From Bacteroidota bacterium (GTDB lineage: Bacteria; Bacteroidota; Bacteroidia; UKL13-3), in contig CANGGG010000014.1 of assembly GCA_947453415.1 (NCBI GenBank), positions 1 through 46,468 of the forward strand: DNA of 46,468 bases, read 5' to 3'. The position numbers were made by a program, and so were the translations under genes. Positions within the stretch are counted from its first letter, which is position 1, and every line of letters starts with the position of its first letter. Below, piece after piece: positions 31,576-40,635 of this stretch. A model generated the notes under the pieces. That model did not search any database, was not told where the DNA came from, and saw only the letters and a list, made by a program, of their open reading frames with translations.

Positions 31576-32835
31576 ATGAAATTTACTGAATTGCAGTTAA
31601 TAGAGCCTATTTTAAAGGCATTAACTGACGAGGGTTATACAACCCCAACTCCTATCCAACAACAAGCCATTCCGATAGTATTAAACAAAATAGATTTATT
31701 GGGCTGCGCCCAAACAGGAACAGGAAAAACGGCAGCTTTTGCCATTCCAATGCTGCAAAATTTATATAAAACTAAAAGTAACGAAAAAGGATTTAAAAAA
31801 ATAAAAGCTTTGGTGCTTACACCAACGCGTGAGCTTGCCATTCAAATAGACGAAAGTTTTAAAGCTTACGGACGCTATACTGGAATTACAAGTACTGTAG
31901 TTTTTGGTGGAGTAGGGCAGAAGCCTCAAACCGATGCTTTGCGCAGAGGAATTGACATTTTAATAGCTACACCAGGCCGTTTGCTTGACTTAATGAACCA
32001 AGGTTATGTGGACTACAAAAGCTTAGAAGTTTTTGTTTTAGACGAAGCCGACAGAATGTTAGACATGGGTTTTGTGAATGATGTGAAAAAAGTAATTGCA
32101 AAGTTACCTTTCAAACGCCAAACTTTGTTCTTTTCGGCTACTATGCCGCCAGAAATTGTGAAGTTAGCAAACACTATTTTAACTAAACCCGAAAAAGTAG
32201 AAGTTACTCCAGTTTCATCAACAGCAGAAACCATTAAACAAGCCATTTATTTTGTAGATAAAAACAACAAACGAGACCTGTTGATTGATATTTTAAAAGA
32301 TAAAAACATAAAAACAGCTTTAGTATTTACTAGAACTAAACATGTAGCCGATAAAGTTTCAAAAGAATTAGCCAAAGCAGGTATTAAATCGGCTGCCATT
32401 CATGGCAATAAATCGCAAAATGCAAGACAAAAAGCATTGAACGATTTTAAAGAAAATACCATTAGGGCTTTAGTTGCAACTGATATTGCTGCGCGTGGTA
32501 TTGATATTGACGATTTAACACACGTTATTAATTACGATTTGCCTAATATTCCAGAGTCATACGTTCATAGAATTGGTAGAACTGGCCGCGCTGGTGCAAA
32601 TGGAATTGCTTTATCGTTTTGTGATTTTGAAGAAAAAGCATATTTAAAAGATATTCAAAAATTAATCAATATCTCTATTCCTGTAATTGAAGACCATGAT
32701 TACCCAATGAAAGATTTTGAAGTAAAACCAAAAGAACCACAAAGAGGCCGAGCGCCCAGAAATGATAAGCCTAGAAGTAATACTAGTCAATCAAAACCGA
32801 GCAACGGAAGTTCAAAACGATACGGAAATAGATAA
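31576..32835 (+). CDS. DEAD-box ATP-dependent RNA helicase (RhlE-like)
   Basis: A 419-residue RNA helicase with all core motifs: Q motif [11 protein letters not shown] (23-33), motif I AQTGTGKT (45-52), Ia PTRELA, Ib TPGR, II DEAD (156-159), III SAT, then in the second RecA domain [24 protein letters not shown] and HRIGRTGR. The C-terminal 40 residues are basic, with Arg, Pro, Ser and Asn, as in the RNA-binding tails of RhlE-type proteins. It acts on structured RNA in ribosome assembly or decay. It is monocistronic, with its own promoter, leader hairpin and terminator; such helicases are often cold-induced through their leader, so the hairpin may matter. Confidence 0.95.
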   Translation: MKFTELQLIEPILKALTDEGYTTPTPIQQQAIPIVLNKIDLLGCAQTGTGKTAAFAIPMLQNLYKTKSNEKGFKKIKALVLTPTRELAIQIDESFKAYGRYTGITSTVVFGGVGQKPQTDALRRGIDILIATPGRLLDLMNQGYVDYKSLEVFVLDEADRMLDMGFVNDVKKVIAKLPFKRQTLFFSATMPPEIVKLANTILTKPEKVEVTPVSSTAETIKQAIYFVDKNNKRDLLIDILKDKNIKTALVFTRTKHVADKVSKELAKAGIKSAAIHGNKSQNARQKALNDFKENTIRALVATDIAARGIDIDDLTHVINYDLPNIPESYVHRIGRTGRAGANGIALSFCDFEEKAYLKDIQKLINISIPVIEDHDYPMKDFEVKPKEPQRGRAPRNDKPRSNTSQSKPSNGSSKRYGNR

Positions 32836-32838
32836 ATA

Positions 32839-32874
32839 AATAATCCTGATTGAAGCATTTCAATCAGGATTATT
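32839..32874 (+). terminator. hairpin terminator of the DEAD-box helicase gene
   Basis: A perfect 16-bp stem (AATAATCCTGATTGAA / TTCAATCAGGATTATT), loop GCAT, 3 nt after the stop codon, with TTATTTTAT downstream. Confidence 0.85.
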
Positions 32875-33088
32875 TTATGAAATATAAGAGTTGATTATTT
32901 TCTGTACTTTCATATTTTCTTCGTTTTTTAAGTCAATTTATAAAGGTCAATTGTGTACTATAAGTGAAGTCAATGATGGTTGCCAAGGAAAGAAGATGCT
33001 TACTGCATGACGATTTTTAGGATTTTTTAATGGAATGTAAAAGTCTGAATCCCTGCTACGTATAGGCTTTTCAATCGTCTGACTTTGT
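32875..33088. other. spacer between convergent helicase and sppA genes
   Basis: About 214 nt with no gene that I can support. It contains three AAGTCAAT/AGGTCAAT words near 32930-32975 but no strong hairpin near the sppA stop codon, so sppA has no clear terminator. Confidence 0.4.
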
Positions 33089-34852
33089 TTACTGAACATT
33101 TACATCAAAACTCATGCGGGCTTGTATACCTCGGTAATGCATTATTTTTTCAAAATCGGTGTATAATTTAAACTGCTCAGCTGTTAAACTTTTTTTAGTT
33201 AAAAATATATTTGCTTGCCCCGACATATCCGAAATTAAAGTTTCAATGGGATCCTTCATTTCAGGGAAATTTATTATTCTACAATCAGTAATTTTAGCTT
33301 TAGTTTTAGCTATTGCTATTGCTTTGTCTAATCCACCAAATTCATCTACCAAACCTATTTTTTTAGCATCAATGGCAGCCCAAACTCTACCTTGCGCAAT
33401 GCTATCCACTTGTTCTTTATTAAGTTTTCTGCCTTCCGCAACTTTGGTAATAAAATCATCGTAAATTCTATCAACTCCTCTTTGAATAATAGCTCTTTCG
33501 GCTGAGGTCAAAGGTCTGTCAATAGAACCTAAGTCGGCATATTCGCCAAATTTTACTGTTTCTACATTTATTCCTAACTTATTATTTAATAATTCTTTGG
33601 CATTTATCATTAAACCAAATACGCCAATAGAACCTGTGATGGTATTTGGTTCCGCTACTATCACATCGGCCGGAGCAGCTATGTAATAACCGCCACTTGC
33701 AGCTACACTACCCATGCTTACTATTACTGGTTTTGCCTTTTTAGCTAACACCACTTCGCGCCAAATCACATCACTTGCCATGGCACTTCCGCCAGGTGAA
33801 TTAATGCGTAAAACAATTGCTTTATACTTATCGTCTAATCTTACTTTTTTTATTGCCTTGGCAATGGTTTCGCTTCCCATATTGTCATCACCACTTTCGC
33901 CACTTACTATTTCACCATCACAATAAATAATTGCTATTTTATCATCACTTGTACTTACATTAATATTTGGAGTATTACTGAATTTTTCTAAGGTTATAAA
34001 TTTCAAATTTTCATCATTACCTATCAATTTTTTAAACTCAGTTTCTATTTCATCATCGTACTTTAAACCATCGGCCATTCCTAATTTTACTGCATCTTCT
34101 GGGTGTTGAATCAATAGTTGATCAATGATATTTTCTACTTCACTTATTTGTTTTTTTCGTGCGGTAGCAATACCATTTACCATGGTATGATACAAACTTC
34201 CCAAATAGGAACTGATTTGTTCTCTGTTGGCATCACTCATTTTGTCGGCTATTAAAGGTTCACCAGCCGATTTGAATTTTCCATGACGAATCAATTCTGG
34301 ATTAACGCCTATTTTTTCAAACATATTTTTCAAATACATTACATTACTCGATAAGCCATTTAACACCAATTCTCCTGCTGGATTTAAATAAACTTTATCG
34401 GCTACTGAACATAAATAATACGATTTTTGGTCGGCCAATTCTCCATAAGCTATTACAAACTTTTTCGATTTTTTAAAGGCAATAAGTTCATTTCTAATTT
34501 CTTCTAATGTGGCAAAACTGTTCATGTTAATGCCTAATTCAAGGTAAATCCCTTTTATATTATCATCGGCTGCAGCTTTTATTATATTTTTTAAAATATC
34601 GTCTAAACCCGCATCATTCTTGCTTTCAAACGTTTGAAAATTAAAGTTTTCAAACGAATTGTTGCTGGTTCTTTCAGGAATAGCATAGTTTAAGTTAAGT
34701 TTTAAAATAGAGTTTGTTTCAGCATTTACTTCTTGTTTTTTGCCTTTTGAAGCCAAACCCGCAATTGCACCTACAAGTACAAAAATGAGTATTACTCCAC
34801 TAATAACAAAGCCTAACATACTAGCAAACATGAATTGGAAAAATTGTTTCAT
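33089..34852 (-). CDS. sppA: signal peptide peptidase SppA, 67K type
   Basis: A 587-residue membrane protease that degrades cleaved signal peptides. One N-terminal membrane helix (about residues 13-34) anchors it. As in E. coli SppA, there are two tandem ClpP-like domains: the first carries the general-base lysine, Lys194 in GKFKSAGEP, and the second the nucleophile, Ser386 in SVAASGGYYIA, preceded by RINSPGGS. Length is close to the family norm, so it is the full double-domain form rather than the short SppA36K. The many T9SS and Sec substrates nearby would supply its substrates. It has a good promoter at 34893-34924 and no visible terminator. Confidence 0.95.
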   Translation of the reverse strand: MKQFFQFMFASMLGFVISGVILIFVLVGAIAGLASKGKKQEVNAETNSILKLNLNYAIPERTSNNSFENFNFQTFESKNDAGLDDILKNIIKAAADDNIKGIYLELGINMNSFATLEEIRNELIAFKKSKKFVIAYGELADQKSYYLCSVADKVYLNPAGELVLNGLSSNVMYLKNMFEKIGVNPELIRHGKFKSAGEPLIADKMSDANREQISSYLGSLYHTMVNGIATARKKQISEVENIIDQLLIQHPEDAVKLGMADGLKYDDEIETEFKKLIGNDENLKFITLEKFSNTPNINVSTSDDKIAIIYCDGEIVSGESGDDNMGSETIAKAIKKVRLDDKYKAIVLRINSPGGSAMASDVIWREVVLAKKAKPVIVSMGSVAASGGYYIAAPADVIVAEPNTITGSIGVFGLMINAKELLNNKLGINVETVKFGEYADLGSIDRPLTSAERAIIQRGVDRIYDDFITKVAEGRKLNKEQVDSIAQGRVWAAIDAKKIGLVDEFGGLDKAIAIAKTKAKITDCRIINFPEMKDPIETLISDMSGQANIFLTKKSLTAEQFKLYTDFEKIMHYRGIQARMSFDVNVQ

Positions 34853-34892
34853 AAATATATTGATTGTTTAAATTATTAGGCAATATATTTAT

Positions 34893-34924
34893 AAAATATA
34901 CTTCAGCCTAACTATTTATTCAAA
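34893..34924 (-). promoter_or_regulatory. promoter of sppA
   Basis: On the minus strand TTTG (34921-34924), a 20-nt spacer and TATATTTT (34893-34900; seven of eight matches to TAnnTTTG), about 40 nt before the ATG. Confidence 0.6.
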
Positions 34925-34990
34925 CGAATTTGCCAAACGATAAATGGTATATATTTAGGATAGTTATAAAAAACAACTTGAATTAAGCAA

Positions 34991-35503
34991 TTATTTTGCA
35001 CTTCTAATTAAATACTTCACCATGCTTTTACCTCTTCTCAAATCACGTTTTTGAATATTAAAAAAATACAAATCGTTTTGATTTTCCCATACTTTCCATT
35101 TCAAATCCTTTTTGGTTTGAGTTAAATTACATGCTAATAAAAGCGCTTGAACATCTTTATTAAAATATGGAATTAGCGATGTTCTTTCACCACCAATATG
35201 CGCTAATCCACTCACCGAATATGATTCAACTTTCAAGTTTAAATTGAACTGAAAAGCAACTTTTTTATCGCTTACTTTATATCCTTTTTTTAGTAATTGT
35301 TTTTGGCAAGTAGCCAATATTATTTTTTGAAAATCAGGTGAAATTAATTTTGGACTTTCGTTAATAATTGAAATGTTCACTGGAATATCATTTTTGGAAT
35401 TTGACCAAACAAATGATCTATACCAATATCGCCTATGGCAACTGCTTAAAAAAAGCAGGTTTAGCAGCGTAATAAAAAGCAATATAAAAGCACGAAATTT
35501 CAT
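34991..35503 (-). CDS. predicted lipoprotein of unknown function
   Basis: A 170-residue protein with a lipoprotein signal peptide: hydrophobic residues 5-19 then LSSC with lipidated Cys22. The rest is basic and mixed alpha/beta with no recognised domain; FNLNLKVESYSVSG and DLKWKVWENQNDLYFFNIQKRDLRR look like beta-strand pairs. Its start lies 17 nt after the NTF2-like gene stop, which itself lies 10 nt after a giant PKD gene, so all three are probably one transcript. That links it to surface protein export or display only by position. Confidence 0.75.
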   Translation of the reverse strand: MKFRAFILLFITLLNLLFLSSCHRRYWYRSFVWSNSKNDIPVNISIINESPKLISPDFQKIILATCQKQLLKKGYKVSDKKVAFQFNLNLKVESYSVSGLAHIGGERTSLIPYFNKDVQALLLACNLTQTKKDLKWKVWENQNDLYFFNIQKRDLRRGKSMVKYLIRSAK

Positions 35504-35520
35504 TTTAACAACGTAACTAT

Positions 35521-35874
35521 TTACCCATGATAAACCCTAGATGCTATTATTTTTCCGTTTTCTATTTCCAAAACTTCAGCCACTAACATGTCATTTTCGT
35601 TTGGAACTTGCCTTATATATTCCATAAAAACCCTTTGGTTATTTGCTGTTAAACTTGTTACAGCATAATGCAAATTTGGCAATCTTAAAAAAGCATCTTC
35701 CCACCATGTTCTAAGTGCATTTTTTCCTATAATAAGTCCGTTTGTTTCTGGTAATCTTATTTTTAGTTTTGGACTAAAATGTTTGGCATTTTCATGGTAT
35801 AAACTCAATAAGTTTTCTAAATGATGTTCGTTAAATGCTTCAAACCATTTAATTGCTATTTCCTCGTTAGTCAT
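35521..35874 (-). CDS. NTF2-like/SnoaL-like small protein
   Basis: A 117-residue protein with the cone-shaped NTF2-like fold signature: an N-terminal helix EEIAIKWFEAFNEHHLENLLSLYHENAKHF, then the WWEDAFLRLPNLHYAV helix and strand and closing strands VFMEYIRQV, VAEVLEIENGKIIASRVYHG. The family includes SnoaL-like cyclases, ketosteroid isomerases and many binding proteins; no catalytic residue set is complete enough to choose one. No signal peptide, so cytoplasmic. It lies in the middle of a unit of giant PKD gene, this gene and lipoprotein gene with gaps of 10 and 17 nt. Confidence 0.85.
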   Translation of the reverse strand: MTNEEIAIKWFEAFNEHHLENLLSLYHENAKHFSPKLKIRLPETNGLIIGKNALRTWWEDAFLRLPNLHYAVTSLTANNQRVFMEYIRQVPNENDMLVAEVLEIENGKIIASRVYHG

Positions 35875-35884
35875 TATTAAAAAA

Positions 35885-38800
35885 CTACTCGTTAATTAAA
35901 GTAATGGTGCCATGCAATGTTTTTTCACTGTCGTTTAAATCAAATTTATATTTAAAAGTGTAAAAATAAACTCCAGCGGAATTTGGCAAACCATCATTAT
36001 CGGTTTTCCCGTTCCAATTATTTCCATCGTTTCCTTTTCCATCGGTATTTCCTTCAAAAACCTTATTACCCCAACGGTTATAAATTTTTATTTCATAAAA
36101 AACTTCCCCTAAAATATCTATATCAAATGCATCATTTATGCCGTCACCATTAGGAGTAAACACATTTGGAACTTGAATTAAACGCGATACTGGAATGATA
36201 ATTTTACATGTAGTGTCATAACAATCAGTTGAATTTTTTACTGCTAAACATACTTTAAAACTATCGTTTAAACTTTTGTAATCGTGGGTTGGATTTTGGC
36301 TATTTGAAACATTGTTTGTACCTGAACTAGGTTGGCCAAAATTCCAATAATAATTGGTGGCATTTGTTGATTTATTTATAAATGAATACAAAGGAGTATT
36401 GGCTGCATTGATATCAAAATCAGCTTTTATATTTCTAACATAAATGGCGTGAATAGCCGTATCAATGCAAGTAATATTTATTTTTGGAGTAGGAATTAAT
36501 TTAACAAAATAATTCCCTGTATCTTTAAAACTATAGTTAAAAGTGGTGTCTGTTCTTGGTTTTATTCCAGAACTAAATCCAGTACTTGTTTGCCATAAAA
36601 ACTGACTATACAAAGTATCTGCTCTTGCTGTTAATGTAAATATTTCACTAGGACAAACACTATCTGGACCAATTAAATTAACTTTTGGTTTATCGAAAAC
36701 GGTAACATATACCGGACGAGAATTTGGATTCAAAGTATCAGGATAAACAGAGGTACAATAAATAGTTTGTCCCGTAACTTCATTTACTAAGGAGTCCGTT
36801 CCTAATAATAAAAGTCTGTACCTTCCTGATTTTACTAAGGTAAAATTAGTAGCGGTATCTTTATCGGTTGACAAAATAAAATTAGTTGGTCCATTCACAG
36901 TCCATTGCCAACTTTGTAATTGAACTCCTGTGGTATTGTTCAGCTTTAATTTTACTGGACTGCATCCTAAAGTATCGCCACTGGCAAAAGTATAAAATGG
37001 TTTTGGTCCTTTAATTGTTAAAGGCAACAAAATGCTGTCGGTACAACCATTTTGTGTTAATACTACTAGTTTTACTGTAAAAGTTCCATTGCTTGTATAA
37101 TCATGAAGTGGATTTTTCAGTAAACTCTCCACTTTTAAATCGCCAAAATTCCAACGCCAATTTACAATACTATCGTTTTTTGAAACACCAGTAATATACG
37201 ATGAATCCAAAATTTTAGAATTGTCTAAAAAAGGAATAATTTTAGGGGCGCAAATTAAATTTCCGCTTATTGGACTGATACCTGCTTTTACGTCTAAAAC
37301 CTTTATTTTATCTAAAACAGTTATGGTATCTCTACAACCCAAACTATCTTGAACAGCTATTTTTATGGTGTAATTACCAAATTTCTTGTATTTATATTTA
37401 GGCAATGGACCTGTTTTTGTAAATGCATTGGTATCACCAAAATTCCATGATATTTTTTCAAAATTTGCACGGCTGCTCATCCGCCAATAACCCGTATAAC
37501 GAGAATTATAATCTATGCTATCTAAAAATGTTACGGAATCGTTTAAACAAACAATAGGTTTTTTGAAATTTACTCCTGCAAAAAAACCTAAATATAAAGT
37601 GGTATCGTATGATTGAGAACAGCCTTTTCTATTGGTTAAAGTTACTTTCAATGATTTTATTCCCATGGTTTTAAAAACATAGGACTTTTGATGTATTACA
37701 TTTTGAGTGACAGTAAAATTTTGGATACTATCAACACCATTAAAACTAATTCTTGCTGTTGTTAAACTATCTTGAATTGAATCTAATAGACTAATTGTAA
37801 CTTTATAAGGTGCACATGTTCCCTCAATTTTTGTGGTAAATTGAGGTTTTATTTTTATTAATTGAAACATGTTATGATACCAAGCTGTATCGTAACAAAT
37901 TCCGTTTTTTATAATTAAGCCTACTGTAACCCATCCGTTCGAATCGGCAGTATTTGAATACCTATTCATAAAAAAATTGTCTGAATGCCTAACAGAATCC
38001 CAATTATTTTTTCCAGCAGCAGAATCAATATTTATCCAAATTTTTTCTCGCCCACAGTCGGGTAAAGTTTCATCAAATTGAAACATAAAAGAACTTGTAT
38101 AACAATTCAATGGAGGCTGTCCAATTCCTGGTGGAATGGTATAATAATACAAACCTTTTCTTGCCGGCAAATTTGGTTTTGCATTAGGCTGGCCCATTAC
38201 TACAAGCGTTGAATCACTATCACTACAATCCCTAATTGGGTCGGAAATGGTAAGTCTAACGGTATAGCATTTAGTAACTGTTGAATCATATTTGTGATTA
38301 ACCCTAATGCTATCTTTACTGTATCTACAGTTCCTTCCAACGTTTATTCCATTTTTTGTATCTGTGGTGCAAGGAGGTGCATAGGTATCATCAAAATCCC
38401 AAAGCCAATTAGTAACATTTTTATAAAAACATGAAATTTCTGGTGGAGGCGTTCTAAAATAGACCGTATCTTTTGCACTGCATTGTGCTGAATTAATGGC
38501 TTTAACTGTATCGTTTGTTAAAATGGTGTTTGGTCCAAAAACATCAATTAACGTATCAATTTGAACTTTACAACTACCCATAACAATATAAACTTTTACT
38601 TTGTATTGGCCACAACTAAATCTTCTATTTGGTTGTTGTGAGAATGCGTCATAAATTAAAGTGTCAAAAAATTTATTTTGTGAGTCATAAATAGCCCAAT
38701 AAATTTTTGCGCCAGCAGAATTAGGAACCGAAAAGCTATAGTTTTGCTGACTAAAGCATTTGCTATCGCTACGAACAGTTATGGTACTATCTAATTTTAC

Positions 38801-39664
38801 GTTTTGCGCTCCATTATATAATAAATAAGTTTGCACACAGTCGTTTAAATCTGTTATAGTTAGCCTTGGTGAAAAAAATCCACCTTGGGTGTAAATATGA
38901 ACAAAATTGGTCCATTTAGTGCTTGATGAATCAGCAGTTCCATCGCCAAAATCCCATGTAAATTTTTTAACTTTTGCCAATGCTAAAACCGATGTGTTTA
39001 AAAATGTAACTGGGGTAGTATTACACTGAGGAACATATTGCGTATAAAAACTAATTGAACCTGGTTTTGGTCTAATTACAATGGCATTATTTAGTTCAAC
39101 TCGTGTTAAACAGTTATTGGCATCTGTAACTTCTATTACCAATGAATTAGTACTTCCTAACACATTTGTATAACTGTGGCAAAGTGTTTTATTGGTAATT
39201 GCAGTATTGTCAAAACCTCCATCTCCCCATAAAAAAGTTCTGTAAGTTAAAGGGCTTCCACTTGGTCCTGGTTTTGACGAATCGGCAATACAAACTGAGT
39301 TGCCATTAAAACATTGGGTGCTTGGTGTTATTATTCTAAAATTAGCTATAGGTAAAGCCACCACTTGAATAGGTGTTCCACTTACAATACATTGAGAATT
39401 ATTGGTAAAAGTAATTTTTAAAGTTGGGGTAAATGTGCCTGTTACAGGGTAATTATATGTTGGACTTGCTTGTGTATTTGTTACGCCATTTCCAAAATTC
39501 CAATCGTAACTACTAGGGGTTAAACCAGCTGTATAAGTAGCACTAAAATTCAATGCATTGTTTATGCAAACTATATTTGAACTAGTAATTATGGTACATG
39601 TTTGTGCAAATAATTTAAAAGTAAAAAACAAATAAAATAAAATTATGTAAAGCCTTTTAATCAT
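35885..39664 (-). CDS. large PKD-domain surface protein with T9SS type B sorting domain, paralogue A
   Basis: A 1259-residue exported protein. The signal peptide ends near residue 20 (LFAQ). PKD-type sandwiches are seen at YDWNFGNG (about 53), FTWDFGDGTAD (about 238), WLWDFDDTYAPPC (about 420), ISWNFGDTNAF (about 740) and WRWNFGD (about 840). The Cys-rich middle includes CGREKIWINIDS and GWVTVGLIIKNGICYDTAWYH (about 574-594). The last 95 residues are the type B domain (NVFTPNGDGINDAF, IYNRWGNKVFEG, NWNGKTDNDG). It is a paralogue of the gene at 40636-44451, with near-identical first 110 residues and tail. It heads a transcript including the NTF2-like and lipoprotein genes. A surface adhesin or matrix protein is likely. 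Confidence 0.9.
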   Translation of the reverse strand: MIKRLYIILFYLFFTFKLFAQTCTIITSSNIVCINNALNFSATYTAGLTPSSYDWNFGNGVTNTQASPTYNYPVTGTFTPTLKITFTNNSQCIVSGTPIQVVALPIANFRIITPSTQCFNGNSVCIADSSKPGPSGSPLTYRTFLWGDGGFDNTAITNKTLCHSYTNVLGSTNSLVIEVTDANNCLTRVELNNAIVIRPKPGSISFYTQYVPQCNTTPVTFLNTSVLALAKVKKFTWDFGDGTADSSSTKWTNFVHIYTQGGFFSPRLTITDLNDCVQTYLLYNGAQNVKLDSTITVRSDSKCFSQQNYSFSVPNSAGAKIYWAIYDSQNKFFDTLIYDAFSQQPNRRFSCGQYKVKVYIVMGSCKVQIDTLIDVFGPNTILTNDTVKAINSAQCSAKDTVYFRTPPPEISCFYKNVTNWLWDFDDTYAPPCTTDTKNGINVGRNCRYSKDSIRVNHKYDSTVTKCYTVRLTISDPIRDCSDSDSTLVVMGQPNAKPNLPARKGLYYYTIPPGIGQPPLNCYTSSFMFQFDETLPDCGREKIWINIDSAAGKNNWDSVRHSDNFFMNRYSNTADSNGWVTVGLIIKNGICYDTAWYHNMFQLIKIKPQFTTKIEGTCAPYKVTISLLDSIQDSLTTARISFNGVDSIQNFTVTQNVIHQKSYVFKTMGIKSLKVTLTNRKGCSQSYDTTLYLGFFAGVNFKKPIVCLNDSVTFLDSIDYNSRYTGYWRMSSRANFEKISWNFGDTNAFTKTGPLPKYKYKKFGNYTIKIAVQDSLGCRDTITVLDKIKVLDVKAGISPISGNLICAPKIIPFLDNSKILDSSYITGVSKNDSIVNWRWNFGDLKVESLLKNPLHDYTSNGTFTVKLVVLTQNGCTDSILLPLTIKGPKPFYTFASGDTLGCSPVKLKLNNTTGVQLQSWQWTVNGPTNFILSTDKDTATNFTLVKSGRYRLLLLGTDSLVNEVTGQTIYCTSVYPDTLNPNSRPVYVTVFDKPKVNLIGPDSVCPSEIFTLTARADTLYSQFLWQTSTGFSSGIKPRTDTTFNYSFKDTGNYFVKLIPTPKINITCIDTAIHAIYVRNIKADFDINAANTPLYSFINKSTNATNYYWNFGQPSSGTNNVSNSQNPTHDYKSLNDSFKVCLAVKNSTDCYDTTCKIIIPVSRLIQVPNVFTPNGDGINDAFDIDILGEVFYEIKIYNRWGNKVFEGNTDGKGNDGNNWNGKTDNDGLPNSAGVYFYTFKYKFDLNDSEKTLHGTITLINE

Positions 39665-39923
39665 CTATTTTTTAATGAGTATTTTTTAAATAATTTAATA
39701 GCACAATAGCTTTTTTAAAAATTGAAAAACGAATATATGAAAGTTTATATTATAATTTTAAAACTTGAGCTTAATTTTTAATAAAAATGATAAAGACGCC
39801 CAAATTTTGCTCTTTTTTTACAAAAGTCTTAAATCAATGCATTGTAAAAGGTTGAATTTTAAAATGATTTTATTCTAAAATATATGATATTGCAAACATA
39901 AAAATTAATGAAAACCAACTAGT
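39665..39923. other. divergent spacer between PKD paralogue A and a T9SS type A gene
   Basis: 259 nt, very AT-rich. It must carry the promoters of both flanking genes. I see no full consensus promoter, only a weak TTG-N21-TAAAATAT on the plus strand near 39853-39884. No small gene is supported. Confidence 0.4.
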
Positions 39924-40619
39924 ATGAAAGTCAATTTTATAAAAACATTTTTCTGTTTTATTTTAATTATAGCAGCCAGCAAAATGCTTACTGCTCAACT
40001 TTCTTTTCCAAATGGAAATGTATTAAATTTAAAAACAGCTGAACAGTATTTATACATTGAAACTCAAATATTATTTAACACTGGAAAATTTAAAGCAAAT
40101 GATTACAGTTGGGACAAAAAATTAGATTCAATAGATAGTAAGTGGTTTGTTACTGCATGCTTTAATGGCGACTGTAAAAACGACTTATTGCAAAGCGGAA
40201 CATTTATAAAAGATTTTGGTTTAAATGACACCACCTGTTTTATTGCTTTTCATGTGGAAACACACGAATACACTGGTACTTCAAAAATAATTTACCGTGT
40301 TTTTAATAAAAACAATCCGCTTGATAGTGCCACTTTATACTTTAACATTTCATACTCAAAACCATCAGGAATGAATGATTTAATGGAAAATAATTTAAAC
40401 ATTTACCCTAACCCTGTTACCAATAAAATAAATATTGAAACAATGCTTGATTTACAAAATGCAACATTGAAAATTGTAAATTCTTTAGGTGAAATTGTTA
40501 TGAAAAAACAGCTAATTAGTGATACTGAATTTGATGTTTCAAACTTAAAAAATGGAGTTTATTTTTTAAATATAGTTTCAAATAATTATACAGTTTTTCA
40601 TAAATTTATCAAACAATAA
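39924..40619 (+). CDS. secreted protein with T9SS type A sorting domain
   Basis: A 231-residue protein. The signal peptide covers residues 1-24 (MLTAQ). The middle (25-150) is a beta-rich domain with WFVTACFNGDC and YRVFNKNNPLDSATLYFNISY, of a type seen alone in front of sorting domains in Bacteroidota but without a name I can give. Residues of about 158-231 are the type A sorting domain: LNIYPNPVTNKINI, KIVNSLGEIV, NLKNGVYFLNI. It lies alone on the plus strand between two minus-strand giant PKD paralogues and converges on the second with a 16-nt gap and no obvious terminator. Exported by the T9SS; role unknown. Confidence 0.85.
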   Translation: MKVNFIKTFFCFILIIAASKMLTAQLSFPNGNVLNLKTAEQYLYIETQILFNTGKFKANDYSWDKKLDSIDSKWFVTACFNGDCKNDLLQSGTFIKDFGLNDTTCFIAFHVETHEYTGTSKIIYRVFNKNNPLDSATLYFNISYSKPSGMNDLMENNLNIYPNPVTNKINIETMLDLQNATLKIVNSLGEIVMKKQLISDTEFDVSNLKNGVYFLNIVSNNYTVFHKFIKQ

Positions 40620-40635
40620 TTGCTAATTATTTGCT

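Noticed and set aside
32875-33088. A tRNA or small RNA gene in the helicase-sppA spacer
   Set aside because: No cloverleaf, no conserved T-loop sequence and no strong hairpin; only three loose AGTCAAT words.
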